In this document: positions 6,794 to 15,766 of the stretch, in pieces
Layout: each line of letters begins with the position of its first letter
Position numbering within the stretch: the stretch's first letter is position 1
Source: Clostridiaceae bacterium
Lineage (GTDB): Bacteria; Bacillota; Clostridia; Clostridiales; Clostridiaceae
Assembly: GCA_014380625.1 (NCBI GenBank)
Contig: JACMJL010000028.1
Location: 1-32,719, forward strand
Reading direction: 5' to 3'
DNA length: 32,719 bases
Notes under the pieces: generated by a model
Told to the model about the DNA's origin: nothing
The model's database searches: none
The model's input: only the letters and a program-made list of their open reading frames with translations
Translations under genes and position numbers: made by a program

Positions 6794-9298
6794 ATGAGCT
6801 TGTTTGAAAAGGTTTTTGGCACCTATAGCGATAGAGAATTAAAGCGAATTATTCCTATAGTGGACGAAACAGAGAAGTTAGAAGAACAGTATAAGAGCTT
6901 AACAGATGAAGAACTAAAGGGAAAAACCATACAATTTAAAGAGAGATTAAACAATGGAGAAACTTTAGATAATATACTTCCTGAGGCTTTTGCAGTAGTA
7001 AGAGAAGCTGGAGCTAGAGTTCTGGGCCTAAGACATTTTAGAGAACAACTTATTGGAGGTATAGTACTTCATCAAGGAAGAATTTCAGAGATGAGAACTG
7101 GAGAAGGAAAAACTTTGGTTGCCACATTACCTGCTTATCTAAACGCCCTTACTGGTAACGGTGTTCATGTTGTAACTGTAAATGATTATTTAGCACATAG
7201 AGATAGAGATTGGATGGGCCAACTATATGAATTTTTAGGACTTACCGTTGGAGTTATCTTACATGATTTGACACCAGATAAAAGACAAGAAGCCTATAAC
7301 TGTGATATTACATATGGTACAAATAGTGAATATGGCTTTGATTATTTAAGAGATAATATGGTAGTTTATAAAGAAGAGAGAGTTCAAAGAGGACTTAATT
7401 TTGCTATAGTAGATGAAGTTGACTCAATACTTATTGACGAAGCAAGAACTCCACTTATTATTTCAGGTCAAGGAGAAAAGTCCACTGAACTATATAAGAT
7501 TGCAGATTATTTTGCAAAGACTTTAAAAACTGGAGACGATTTTACAGTAGATGAAAAATCTAACTCTGTTATCTTAACTGATACAGGAATATCTAAAGCT
7601 GAAAAATACTTTAATTTAAATAATTATGCTGATCCAGAGCATATGGAAGTTCAACATCATGTAGTTCAGGCTTTAAAGGGTAACTATATAATGAAAGTTG
7701 ATAAAGATTATATGGTTAAAGATGGCGAAGTTATGATCGTTGATGAGTTTACAGGAAGAGCTATGGAAGGAAGACGATATAGTGATGGGCTCCATCAAGC
7801 TATTGAAGCTAAAGAAGGAGTTAAAGTTGAGAGGGAATCAAAAACTCTTGCAACTATTACTTATCAGAATTACTTCAGAATGTTTACAAAACTTTCAGGT
7901 ATGACTGGTACTGCTTTAACTGAAGAAGATGAATTTAGAGAGATATATGGTCTTGACTGTGTAGTTATTCCTACCCATATGCCAATGGTTAGAAAAGATC
8001 AGTCAGATTTGGTTTATAAGTCCTTTAAAGGAAAATGTCTTGCAATAGTAGAAGAGATAATTGAAACTCATGCTACTGGTCAGCCAGTACTTGTTGGTAC
8101 AGCTTCAATTGAAAAATCTGAAGTTATTTCTGAGCTACTTAAGAGAAGAGGAATTAAACATCAAGTTTTAAATGCTAAATTCCATGAGAGAGAAGCAGAA
8201 ATTGTTTCTGGAGCTGGTGAAAAAGATATGGTTACTATAGCTACCAATATGGCTGGTCGTGGTACCGATATTAAACTTGGTGAGGGTGTCGTAGAATTAG
8301 GCGGACTTAAGATTATTGGATCAGAAAGACATGAATCAAGACGTATAGATAACCAACTTAGAGGACGTTCTGGTCGTCAAGGAGATCCAGGTGCATCTAG
8401 ATTCTATGTTTCTTTAGAAGATGATTTAATGAGAATATTTGGTTCTGATAGACTTCAAACTATAGTTGGTAAATTAGGTTTAGCTGAGGAAGATGCAATA
8501 GAAAGCAAAATGGTTACTGGAGCAATAGAAAATGCTCAGAAAAAGGTAGAAGGTAACAATTTTGATATCAGAAAGACTTTAATTAAATATGATGATGTTA
8601 TGAATCAACAAAGAGAAATAATATATAGACAAAGGTCGGAAGTTTTAGAAGGTGAAGACCTAAAATCTCAAGTAGATGAAATGATGCAAGATTTGATTTT
8701 TTCACTTGTAGATAGCCATATTTCTGGAGTTGAGGATAGCCTAGAGTCTGATTTAGCTAAATTAATAGCCTTTGTTGAAGATATATATCTACCAAAAGGT
8801 CGAGTAAATATAGATGAGGTTAAGCTTTTAAATAATGAAGAAATAAAAGAAAAATTATTCTCAATTGCTCAAGAATTATATTCCCAAAAGGAAATAGAGT
8901 TTGGTTCAGAGCAGATGAGAGAAATTGAGAGAGTTATACTTTTAAGAGTAGTTGATACAAAATGGATGGATCATATAGATGATATGGAACATCTAAAACA
9001 AGGTATTGGACTAAGAGCATATAGACAACAAGATCCAACTGTTGCTTACCAGATGGAAGGTAGCAATATGTTTGAGGAAATGATTTATAATATAAAAGTT
9101 GAAACTATTAGATTTTTATTCCATGTACAGATTGAAAAAGCGCCTGAGAGAGAAAGAGTTGTAGAAGAAATCTTTACAAATCAGGATGATTCTTTAGCTA
9201 AAGAACCTGTTAAGAAAGAAGTCAAGGTTGGAAGAAATGATTTATGTCCATGTGGCTCAGGAAAGAAATATAAAAATTGTCATGGTAATAACGTATAA
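6794..9298 (+). CDS. secA: Preprotein translocase ATPase SecA
   Basis: This 834-residue protein is the motor that drives unfolded preproteins through the SecYEG channel at the cytoplasmic membrane. Visible motifs are Walker [11 protein letters not shown] (K106), Walker [18 protein letters not shown] (D207, E208), the preprotein-binding region after 225, [10 protein letters not shown] and NMAGRGTDI of the second motor domain, and the zinc-binding tail [14 protein letters not shown] (C818, C820, C829, H830). The GTG at 6779 is in frame but overlaps the ribosome binding site, so ATG 6794 ([16 protein letters not shown]) is the start. Full length shows it is the housekeeping SecA and not a short accessory SecA2. 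prfB follows, as in many Firmicutes. Confidence 0.98.
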   Translation: MSLFEKVFGTYSDRELKRIIPIVDETEKLEEQYKSLTDEELKGKTIQFKERLNNGETLDNILPEAFAVVREAGARVLGLRHFREQLIGGIVLHQGRISEMRTGEGKTLVATLPAYLNALTGNGVHVVTVNDYLAHRDRDWMGQLYEFLGLTVGVILHDLTPDKRQEAYNCDITYGTNSEYGFDYLRDNMVVYKEERVQRGLNFAIVDEVDSILIDEARTPLIISGQGEKSTELYKIADYFAKTLKTGDDFTVDEKSNSVILTDTGISKAEKYFNLNNYADPEHMEVQHHVVQALKGNYIMKVDKDYMVKDGEVMIVDEFTGRAMEGRRYSDGLHQAIEAKEGVKVERESKTLATITYQNYFRMFTKLSGMTGTALTEEDEFREIYGLDCVVIPTHMPMVRKDQSDLVYKSFKGKCLAIVEEIIETHATGQPVLVGTASIEKSEVISELLKRRGIKHQVLNAKFHEREAEIVSGAGEKDMVTIATNMAGRGTDIKLGEGVVELGGLKIIGSERHESRRIDNQLRGRSGRQGDPGASRFYVSLEDDLMRIFGSDRLQTIVGKLGLAEEDAIESKMVTGAIENAQKKVEGNNFDIRKTLIKYDDVMNQQREIIYRQRSEVLEGEDLKSQVDEMMQDLIFSLVDSHISGVEDSLESDLAKLIAFVEDIYLPKGRVNIDEVKLLNNEEIKEKLFSIAQELYSQKEIEFGSEQMREIERVILLRVVDTKWMDHIDDMEHLKQGIGLRAYRQQDPTVAYQMEGSNMFEEMIYNIKVETIRFLFHVQIEKAPERERVVEEIFTNQDDSLAKEPVKKEVKVGRNDLCPCGSGKKYKNCHGNNV

Positions 9299-9304
9299 TA
9301 AATT

Positions 9305-9328
9305 GGGACAATGGGAATCCATTGTCCC
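9305..9328 (+). promoter_or_regulatory. Hairpin in the secA-prfB gap
   Basis: GGGACAATGG (9305-9314) pairs perfectly with CCATTGTCCC (9319-9328) over a four-base loop. No T-run follows (TTCTCC), so it is more likely an RNA-stabilising or read-through hairpin than a full terminator. It ends 35 bases before the prfB start. Confidence 0.55.
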
Positions 9329-9363
9329 TTCTCCATAAATAAATATTGAAAGAAGTGATTAAG

Positions 9364-10486
9364 ATGTTTTTACAGTTAGAAGAAATAGTAAGTAATATAG
9401 AACCAATGAAAAAAACATTAAACGAAATGGGGGCTTCCCTTTGACATTGCAGGCACAAAGTTAAAAATTGAAGAACTAGAAAGTGTTATGCAAGAAACTA
9501 GCTTTTGGAATGATACCGATAGAGCACAGGAGGTTTCTGTACAATCAAAGTCCTTAAAGGATAGATTGGATAGGTTTCAAGGCTTATTAGGAAAATTAGA
9601 GGATATAGAGGTTTTAATAGAGCTTTGTAATGAACTTGAAGATGAAGATCTGATTAGCGAGATAAAAAGTGAGTATGCTTCTTTAAATGAGGAAGTTGAA
9701 AAGTATAGAATAGAAATTTTACTGTCAGGAGAATATGATAAGAATAATGCAATTCTCATGCTTCACTCTGGAGCGGGAGGAACTGACGCTCAAGATTGGA
9801 CTCAGATGCTCCTTAGAATGTATACAAGATGGGCAGAAAAGAAGAGTTATAAGGTAGAGACCTTAGATATTCTTGATGGAGATGAAGCTGGGCTTAAAAG
9901 TGTGACTTTTAAGGTAAGTGGGGAGTTTGCCTATGGATATTTAAAAGCAGAAAAGGGAATTCATAGACTAGTAAGAATTTCGCCCTTTAATGCAAATGGG
10001 AAAAGGCAGACTTCCTTTGCCTCCCTTGAAGTCTTGCCAGAACTTACGGAAAGCCAAGACATCGAAATAAGGTCAGAGGATATAAGAGTAGATACCTATC
10101 GTTCCAGTGGAGCTGGTGGACAGCATGTCAATAAAACTGATTCAGCTGTAAGAATTACTCATTTAGCTACTGGTATTGTAGTAACCTGTCAGAATGAACG
10201 AAGTCAGCATTCAAATAAGGATACTGCTATGAAGACACTTAAATCTAAACTTATTGAATTAAAAGAAAGAGCCCATAAGGAAAAGGTAGAGGACTTATCA
10301 GGGGTGCTCTTAGACATCGGCTGGGGAAGTCAGATAAGGTCATATGTTTTTCAACCCTACACGATGGCTAAAGACCATAGGACAGGCGCAGAGAGTGGAA
10401 ATATTGTTAGTGTAATGGACGGTGATATAGATTTGTTCATTAATGAATATTTAAAACAGATTAGTAATGGTACTTTAGAGGTTTAA
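9364..10486 (+). CDS. prfB: Peptide chain release factor 2, with programmed +1 frameshift
   Basis: Release factor 2 ends translation at UGA and UAA. Codons 1-26 run from ATG 9364 (MFLQLEEIVSNIEP...) and stop at an in-frame TGA (9442-9444) within CTTTGAC. Skipping T9442 joins the second frame (DIAGTKLKIEELE...) to give 373 residues. This is the classic autoregulatory frameshift: low RF2 stalls ribosomes at UGA and favours the shift. A GGGGG tract (9429-9433) acts as the internal Shine-Dalgarno stimulator. It lies five bases before CTT, further than the three usual in E. coli. Codon-recognition tripeptide SPF is at 206-208 and the catalytic GGQ at 251-253. An annotation starting at ATG 9488 would miss the first 41 residues. 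Confidence 0.96.
9429..9445 (+). promoter_or_regulatory. prfB programmed frameshift site
   Basis: GGGGG, a CTTCC spacer, then CTTTGAC. The ribosome slips from CUU to UUU and decodes GAC in the +1 frame in competition with RF2 reading UGA. Confidence 0.93.
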
Positions 10487-10724
10487 TTAGACTTTTGGGG
10501 ATTTTCCTGATTTTTGGATTGTCCCCAGGTTTAGCTCTAAATGGTCATACTGGTATTGTAGCTATGCATCTGTGTTAAGATTTTTAGTTGATGAAAATAA
10601 TCACTTTTAATTTTTTGCCCGTAGGGCTTGTTAGATTTTAATGTGATTTATTCATTTCTCAACAAAGCTATACAAAACTAAACTAAAAAAATAGTCGTCA
10701 GACTTAAGAATAATAAAATGGTTA
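10487..10724. other. Intergenic region between prfB and the transposase gene
   Basis: No gene is seen. GGGGA...TCCCC (about 10497-10526) could form a weak hairpin after prfB, and GCCC-GTA-GGGC lies at 10618-10628. A short AGTC/GACT stem followed by T on the minus strand (about 10684-10702) may end the transposase transcript. I could not find convincing IS terminal repeats. Confidence 0.4.
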
Positions 10725-11651
10725 TTAAGCAAGCTTCAAAGCTCTTATACTTCTATAACTTTCTTTTATATTCACATATTGTAAAGCTTTCATGAAATTA
10801 GTTATTCCTAGTTCAGTTAGATCAAAATTATTTCTTCTTAAACAATTGTAAAGAGCTAGATAATTATTCAGATATTTACTAGCGACACCTTGAAATTTAT
10901 CAAGCCAAATTTCTACAAATCTACGAGTTCTATAGGCTAAATCTATATTGTTTTTTTCAGTTCGGTTATAAAGACTAATTCTAAAATGCTGTTTTATTCC
11001 TTTTAAGTTTGCAAAGTGCTTATAAAAAGTCTTGGAATTTGAACAGAATACAGCCTTTGGGTTAATCATGCCTCCTAGTGATTGACATATTAAATTTACA
11101 TATGAGTTTCTTGAAGCTGATGCCTCTAATAATAGATGATTATTATAATCTGCTGCAACTAATAGAATAACTTTTTTATCTTCACTTATACAATATTTAG
11201 TACCATTTTTATTAGGTTTTCTATCTGATACTTTTCTACTACCCTTTTCTGAATAAGCTAAAAAAGTATCATCTGCCTCTACATCTCCTACCAGAGAATT
11301 ATTTTCATTACTTTTTAACGCTCTCATTATCTTGTGTCTCCAATAAAATAAAGTAACGTAGGATACGCCAATTACTGCAGCCGTAGCTCTTAAGGACATA
11401 CCTTTTATTAAACATTCGATGAAAGCCGGCCATTTATTAAGTTTATGTGACATCGAGATAGGACTATTAGTTAATGAATTAAAATTTTTACTGCAAGTTT
11501 TGCATATAAACCGCTGTTTTTCTTTATATCGTCCATTTTTAATGATATTGCTACTGTTACAATGGGGACAACACATATTCTCATTAAAACCTTTGTTATT
11601 TAAGGTATCTAATATATTTTTTAGTAAAGCTGCATTCATGGTTACCTCCAA
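10725..11651 (-). CDS. IS1595-type transposase, probably catalytically inactive
   Basis: This 308-residue protein has the layout of IS1595-family transposases. It has an N-terminal zinc ribbon (CCPHC near residue 27, CKTC near 50), a helix-turn-helix (SLRATAAVIGVSYVTLFYWRHKI) and a DDE-type core ending in the family signature GVASKYLNNYLAL. The first acidic site is present (VEADDTFLAYSEKGS). The second, normally a CSD or CTD motif, reads VFCSNSKTFYKHFA with Asn for Asp. The usual NxYHSRLK third motif is not recognisable (AYRTRRFVEIW). The frame is still open, so it may be recently inactivated or kept for DNA binding. A strong GGAGGTAAC site precedes the ATG at 11651; Met5 is an alternative start. 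Confidence 0.8.
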   Translation of the reverse strand: MEVTMNAALLKNILDTLNNKGFNENMCCPHCNSSNIIKNGRYKEKQRFICKTCSKNFNSLTNSPISMSHKLNKWPAFIECLIKGMSLRATAAVIGVSYVTLFYWRHKIMRALKSNENNSLVGDVEADDTFLAYSEKGSRKVSDRKPNKNGTKYCISEDKKVILLVAADYNNHLLLEASASRNSYVNLICQSLGGMINPKAVFCSNSKTFYKHFANLKGIKQHFRISLYNRTEKNNIDLAYRTRRFVEIWLDKFQGVASKYLNNYLALYNCLRRNNFDLTELGITNFMKALQYVNIKESYRSIRALKLA

Positions 11652-11848
11652 AATTAATAATTTAAGAACTTATATTCTGATTATTGACAGGATTTTAAAT
11701 TCTAAACATGGACAACTTAACAAAATTCTTTATATAATCCTCTAAAAGTATTAACAGAGACATAAGTTATTCAGAAAATTATAAATACATCCATTAATTA
11801 AGAAACTGACTAGGAATTAGAACTAATAGAAAATATTCAAAAATAAAA
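11652..11848. other. Intergenic region upstream of the two-component system
   Basis: It holds the presumed promoter region of the minus-strand transposase (CTGTCA and TATAAG on the minus strand). No gene is seen, and the short open frame on the plus strand reaching to 11745 is antisense to the transposase. Confidence 0.4.
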
Positions 11849-11910
11849 ACTTAGTTACAACTTAGAAACAACTTCAAGGTATAATAAGAATATATTGTAT
11901 AAAATTGGAG
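11849..11910 (+). promoter_or_regulatory. Promoter of the two-component operon with three 11-bp direct repeats
   Basis: ACTTAGTTACA, ACTTAGAAACA and ACTTCAAGGT start at 11849, 11860 and 11871, exactly 11 bp apart, directly upstream of TATAAT (11880-11885). The repeats cover the -35 region, where no good consensus is present. OmpR/PhoB-type regulators bind head-to-tail repeats with this spacing, so this is a likely self-activation site. An RBS GGAGTG lies at 11907-11912. Confidence 0.65.
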
Positions 11911-11920
11911 TGAATTGTTT

Positions 11921-12631
11921 ATGGAGGAAATCAAGAAAAGAAGAAAAATTATAATTATTGAAGATGAAGTGCCCATAGCTGAATTACTAGCCTATTCTTT
12001 AAAAAAAGAAGGTTTTCTGGCAAAGTTTGCACTTGATGGAAATACAGGAATGGAAATATTAAGAGAGTTTAAACCTGATTTAATTATTTTAGATTTAATG
12101 TTGCCTGATATAAGTGGCTTTGATATTTGTCGACAAGTGACTAGGGACTATAATATTCCAATTATCATGTTAACTGCAAAATCAGATATTACAGATAAGA
12201 TATTAGGACTTGAGCTAGGTGCAGATGATTACATAACAAAACCCTTTGATATTAGAGAAGCTATAGTAAGGATTAAAACAATATTCAGACGCATAGAACG
12301 AATATCTGAATCCCTAGAAAATAAAGCTAGTGAAAGTATTATAATTACAAATGATATAAAAATATTTAATGAAGAACATAAGGTAGCAAAAAATAATGAA
12401 TTTATAGAATTAACACCTAAAGAGTATGCCCTACTCTTTATTCTTGCTCAAAATAAAGGAAGGGTTTTTTCGAGGTCGGAGCTCTTAGATAAAGTATGGG
12501 GTTTTGACTACTTTGGAGATAGCAGAACTGTGGACATACATATACAAAGAATTAGAAAAAAGCTAGATACTAATAAGAATATATCTATTATTGAAACAGT
12601 ATTTGGAACGGGCTACAAGCTTGTTAAATAA
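11921..12631 (+). CDS. OmpR/PhoB-family response regulator
   Basis: This 236-residue protein is the cytosolic output half of a two-component system. The receiver domain (about residues 6-118) has the acidic pair in IIIEDEVP, the phosphoacceptor D58 in IILDLMLPD, the conserved MLTAK threonine and the KPFD lysine. The winged-helix domain (about 140-234) has LTPKEYALLFILAQNKGRVFSR, VWGFDYFGDSRTVDIHIQRIRKKL and a closing VFGTGYKL. ATG 11921 is ten bases from the GGAG site; an upstream TTG (11915) would lie too close to it. It is followed 14 bases later by a sensor kinase. The trigger is unknown. The promoter repeats suggest autoregulation. Confidence 0.95.
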   Translation: MEEIKKRRKIIIIEDEVPIAELLAYSLKKEGFLAKFALDGNTGMEILREFKPDLIILDLMLPDISGFDICRQVTRDYNIPIIMLTAKSDITDKILGLELGADDYITKPFDIREAIVRIKTIFRRIERISESLENKASESIIITNDIKIFNEEHKVAKNNEFIELTPKEYALLFILAQNKGRVFSRSELLDKVWGFDYFGDSRTVDIHIQRIRKKLDTNKNISIIETVFGTGYKLVK

Positions 12632-12645
12632 GAGGTGAACTGATT

Positions 12646-14124
12646 TTGAAAATTTCAATAAAATATAAAATAGCAGGTTATTTTTCTATATTGTTTTTAA
12701 TGTCCTTAATAATTTTAATCTATTTTACAAATAGTATGATAAATAAAAATAATGAATACGTTATAAAAAAAGAAGTAATAGATATAAAAAAACATTCCGA
12801 TATTTATCTAAAGCAATTATTCTTAACCAATACAAAGGTAACTGCTGAGGATTTTTTTAAAAATTACGGAAAACAAATCACTGAAGATTTAAGTTATAAG
12901 ATTGGAAATAGAGTGGTATTATATTCAAAAATAGGGGATCTTATATTTGATTCATCAGAAAAACAAGGGTTTGTTAACGGAAGTAATACAGATTTATTAA
13001 TGGCAAAAAATAATAAGATTGCTTACTCAATTAACTACAACAAGAATGTTGTTGATGTGAATTTTTCCTATGTTGCTAATTTAGATAACAAAGCTATGGG
13101 AATAATAAGATATAAAATTGATTACTCTGATTTATATAAATCTGGGAATGATCTCATAAATATGATTAAATTATTTTCTATAATATTGTTTATTGCAATA
13201 GCAAGCATATCTTTTATTATTTCTAAGGGAATAACCGTCCCTATAGAAAAGTTAAATAACTTAACTAAAAAAATATCTGAAGGCGATCTGAATATAAGTA
13301 TGGATATAAAATCTAAAGATGAAATAGGAGAACTTTCAAAGAATTTTTCTGTAATGGCAGATAAAATTAAAACACAATTAAATAAAATACAAAAGGATAG
13401 CGATGAGATTAAGGTACTTGAAGGGCATAGGAAGATTTTTTTTGATAATGTAACTCATGAGTTAAAAACACCTTTGACTACCATATTAGGTTATGCAGAA
13501 GTGATCCAAGAAAATGGGTTTAAAAGTGATGAGAAATTTTTTGAAAAAGGGATTAATTACATAATTACTGAAAGTCAAAGACTTAGGCGAATGGTTATTG
13601 ATTTGCTTCAATTCTCACAAATACAAAATGAAAATGTAAAGGCGGATTTCAAACCACTAAATATATCAGAGCTCCTTAATGGAACCTGCGAAGAACTTCA
13701 GATAAAGGCGAAAAGATACAATATTAAAATTAAATGCCATATACACAAGGATATTATTTTAATTGGTGATAAAGATAAATTAAAACAAGTTATTATAAAT
13801 GTTATTGATAACTCTATAAAGTATGGTTTTGAAAACTCTGAACTTATGGTCACAACAGCAATAAAAGGTTCTAGTATTAATATTTCTGTTGAAGATAGGG
13901 GAGAAGGTATTGCAGAAGATAAACTTCAAGACATATTTAAACCCTTTTTCAGAGCTAATAAATTAAGCTCTAGGGAAAACGGTAGTAAGGGACTTGGACT
14001 TGCTATTTCTAAAGCTATTATAGACAAACATGGTGGTAATATTTCAATAACAAGTAAACCTAATGTAGGAACTTTAGTTATCATTGAATTGTTTACAACT
14101 TTGAAACAAGAATGTAAGAGTTAG
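12646..14124 (+). CDS. Membrane sensor histidine kinase
   Basis: This 492-residue partner of the preceding regulator starts at TTG 12646 behind RBS AGAGGTGA. Order of parts: TM1 at about 9-28, an extracytoplasmic sensor region of about 145 residues, TM2 at about 176-193, a HAMP linker (PIEKLNNLTKKISEGDLN), then the dimerisation/phosphoacceptor domain with H271 in NVTHELKTPLTTILGYAEV. The ATP-binding domain follows: N-box INVIDNSIKYG, G1 VEDRGEGIAEDKLQDIFKPF, G2 GSKGLGLAISKAI. It resembles PhoR/ResE-type kinases. The sensor region has no motif I recognise, so the signal is unknown. A secreted envelope enzyme follows 59 bases later, pointing to a cell-envelope role. Confidence 0.94.
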   Translation: MKISIKYKIAGYFSILFLMSLIILIYFTNSMINKNNEYVIKKEVIDIKKHSDIYLKQLFLTNTKVTAEDFFKNYGKQITEDLSYKIGNRVVLYSKIGDLIFDSSEKQGFVNGSNTDLLMAKNNKIAYSINYNKNVVDVNFSYVANLDNKAMGIIRYKIDYSDLYKSGNDLINMIKLFSIILFIAIASISFIISKGITVPIEKLNNLTKKISEGDLNISMDIKSKDEIGELSKNFSVMADKIKTQLNKIQKDSDEIKVLEGHRKIFFDNVTHELKTPLTTILGYAEVIQENGFKSDEKFFEKGINYIITESQRLRRMVIDLLQFSQIQNENVKADFKPLNISELLNGTCEELQIKAKRYNIKIKCHIHKDIILIGDKDKLKQVIINVIDNSIKYGFENSELMVTTAIKGSSINISVEDRGEGIAEDKLQDIFKPFFRANKLSSRENGSKGLGLAISKAIIDKHGGNISITSKPNVGTLVIIELFTTLKQECKS

Positions 14125-14183
14125 ATATAAGTTCTTTGTAAAATATGTACATGGCCATAAACAAAATAGTTTGGAGGGGTAAC

Positions 14184-15014
14184 ATGAAAGCACATTTTAG
14201 AACCATTATTATTATTCTAGTGGTAGGAATAGTAATGATAGCTACAATGCTAATTAGCAAACAGGGTCCTAAATCAAAAACAGTAGTATTAGCTCAGTCG
14301 GAACTTAAGTCAAAAGGAGTTGTTTTAGCTACATCAGCGGATACTGGAATAACCAGATATGATATAGATAATCCGCGTTATACTGGTTATATACTAGAAA
14401 TAAAGGACCCTAAACGAATTAAGGTAGGCTATTCTAAAAACCTTGGTAAAGAGGGAGAGACCACTAGTAATATAGCTAAAGATAATAATGCTATTGCAGC
14501 TATTAATGGGGGCGGGTTTACTGATAAAGGGGCCGGTTTCCAAGAAGGAATAATAATGTTTAATTATACTTTGATAGGTAATATCAATGAAAATTCAAAA
14601 ATTTCTGTAATGGGGATTACTAAAGAGGGAGTATTAATCGTTGGAGAACATAATCTAAAGGAACTTAAAAACTTGGGGGTTACTGAAGCTATTTCCTTTG
14701 GTCCATGTATTGTACTAAATGGAGTTGGACAAATATCTCTAGCTGGAGGTCAAGGTGTAAGTCCAAGAACTGCAATAGGCCAAAAGGCAGATGGGACTAT
14801 AGTATTATTAGTTATTGATGGACGACAACTACTTAAGGTAGGTGCTACTTTAAAGGATGTTGAAAACATAATGCTTGAACGTAACGTAGTAAATGCTACT
14901 AGTCTTGATGGTGGGAGTTCTTCTACTATGTATTACAATGGGGCTTTAATAAATAAACCTTCTGCTACAGACGGAGAGCGATTGGTTTCTACTGTGGTGT
15001 ATGTTACTCCTTAA
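14184..15014 (+). CDS. Membrane-anchored phosphodiester glycosidase (NAGPA) family protein
   Basis: This 276-residue protein has an N-terminal membrane anchor or signal (residues 6-26, FRTIIIILVVGIVMIATMLI) and a domain of the PF09992 type, related to N-acetylglucosamine-1-phosphodiester alpha-N-acetylglucosaminidase. Typical segments are NNAIAAINGGGF, SFGPCIVLNG, SPRTAIGQKADGTIVLLVIDGRQ and LDGGSSSTMYYNG. In bacteria the domain occurs in envelope and exopolysaccharide proteins; the substrate here is unknown. The start is ATG 14184 with RBS GGAGGGG; the frame is open back to 14145, but without conserved sequence. It follows the histidine kinase closely with no terminator between them, so it may be part of the same operon and respond to its signal. 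Confidence 0.87.
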   Translation: MKAHFRTIIIILVVGIVMIATMLISKQGPKSKTVVLAQSELKSKGVVLATSADTGITRYDIDNPRYTGYILEIKDPKRIKVGYSKNLGKEGETTSNIAKDNNAIAAINGGGFTDKGAGFQEGIIMFNYTLIGNINENSKISVMGITKEGVLIVGEHNLKELKNLGVTEAISFGPCIVLNGVGQISLAGGQGVSPRTAIGQKADGTIVLLVIDGRQLLKVGATLKDVENIMLERNVVNATSLDGGSSSTMYYNGALINKPSATDGERLVSTVVYVTP

Positions 15015-15025
15015 TTATATATAAA

Positions 15026-15073
15026 AGGGGCCTCTAAGCTACTTATCTTACGATAAATATCTTAGAGGTCCTA
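15026..15073. terminator. Shared terminator of convergent genes
   Basis: CCTCTAAG (15031-15038) pairs with CTTAGAGG (15061-15068), with extra pairing outside and a smaller TTATC/GATAA hairpin in the loop. It lies between the plus-strand glycosidase gene and the minus-strand pgmB and may serve both. Confidence 0.65.
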
Positions 15074-15074
15074 T

Positions 15075-15722
15075 TTAAAATTCCAGTATGCTTAAATCCA
15101 TATTCTCAAATCCAGGGACAACTTTATTTGCTTTGTTTAAGATCTCAGGGGAACCAATACCTACAGAAGGCATCCCTGCATTTATAGCAGCTTGAATTCC
15201 TGCAACCGCATCTTCAAATACAACACATTCTTGTGGTAAAACGTTTAACTCCTTAGCAGCATTTAAGAATACTTCTGGATCAGGTTTTGCGTTACTTACT
15301 TTTGTGCCGTCAATAATTGAATCGAAGTACTCAGTCAAATGTATGTTGTTTAAAATGGACATTGCATTTTTGCTTACAGAACCTAAAGCTATTTTAATAT
15401 TTTCCTTCTTTAAAAGTGTCATGAAATCTTTAACACCAGGAAGTATCTCAGACTCATCCATCTTCGTTATGTATTGAACATACCAATCATTTTTCTTTTG
15501 TGCTAATTCAATTTTAGTCTCCTCATCATAAGTTTTTCCACCTATTTCAAGAAGGATTTCTAAAGAATCCATTCTACTTACACCCTTTAGTCTTTCGTTA
15601 TCCTCAACTGTAAATTCGAAACCTAATTCATCTGCAAGTCTTCTCCAGGCTATAAAGTGATATTTAGCAGTATCTACTACAACCCCATCAAGATCAAATA
15701 TACATACTTTAACAATACTCAT
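15075..15722 (-). CDS. pgmB: Beta-phosphoglucomutase
   Basis: This 215-residue haloacid dehalogenase-type enzyme interconverts beta-glucose 1-phosphate and glucose 6-phosphate in the cytosol, after phosphorolysis of maltose or trehalose. Seen are the nucleophile motif FDLDGVVVDT (D10 and D12), the beta-PGM-specific cap motif LKGVSRMDSLEILLE, the lysine in SNAKPDPEVF and the metal site VVFEDAVAGIQAA. An ATG six bases further upstream (15728) abuts the AGGGGGA ribosome binding site, so the internal ATG at 15722 is preferred. No sugar phosphorylase or transporter gene lies nearby, so it is an orphan of its pathway here. A 44-base gap separates it from the M28 peptidase gene upstream on the same strand. 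Confidence 0.9.
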   Translation of the reverse strand: MSIVKVCIFDLDGVVVDTAKYHFIAWRRLADELGFEFTVEDNERLKGVSRMDSLEILLEIGGKTYDEETKIELAQKKNDWYVQYITKMDESEILPGVKDFMTLLKKENIKIALGSVSKNAMSILNNIHLTEYFDSIIDGTKVSNAKPDPEVFLNAAKELNVLPQECVVFEDAVAGIQAAINAGMPSVGIGSPEILNKANKVVPGFENMDLSILEF

Positions 15723-15766
15723 TAACATTCCCCCTATTAAGTTATAAAAGTAATTATATCAAAAAA

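Noticed and set aside
9488-9490. ATG as the start of prfB
   Set aside because: It would delete the conserved N-terminal 41 residues; the frame before it is joined by the classic CTTTGAC frameshift.
10168-10562. ACTGGTATTGTAG seen inside prfB and again in the intergenic region at about 10549
   Set aside because: Only 13 bases match and the flanks differ; too little to claim a duplication.
10618-10628. GCCC-GTA-GGGC hairpin as a terminator after prfB
   Set aside because: The T-run precedes the stem on the plus strand and there is no T-run after it on either strand.
11419-11745. A plus-strand frame of 108 codons
   Set aside because: It lies antisense over the transposase gene, mirrors its codons and has no RBS or recognisable domain.
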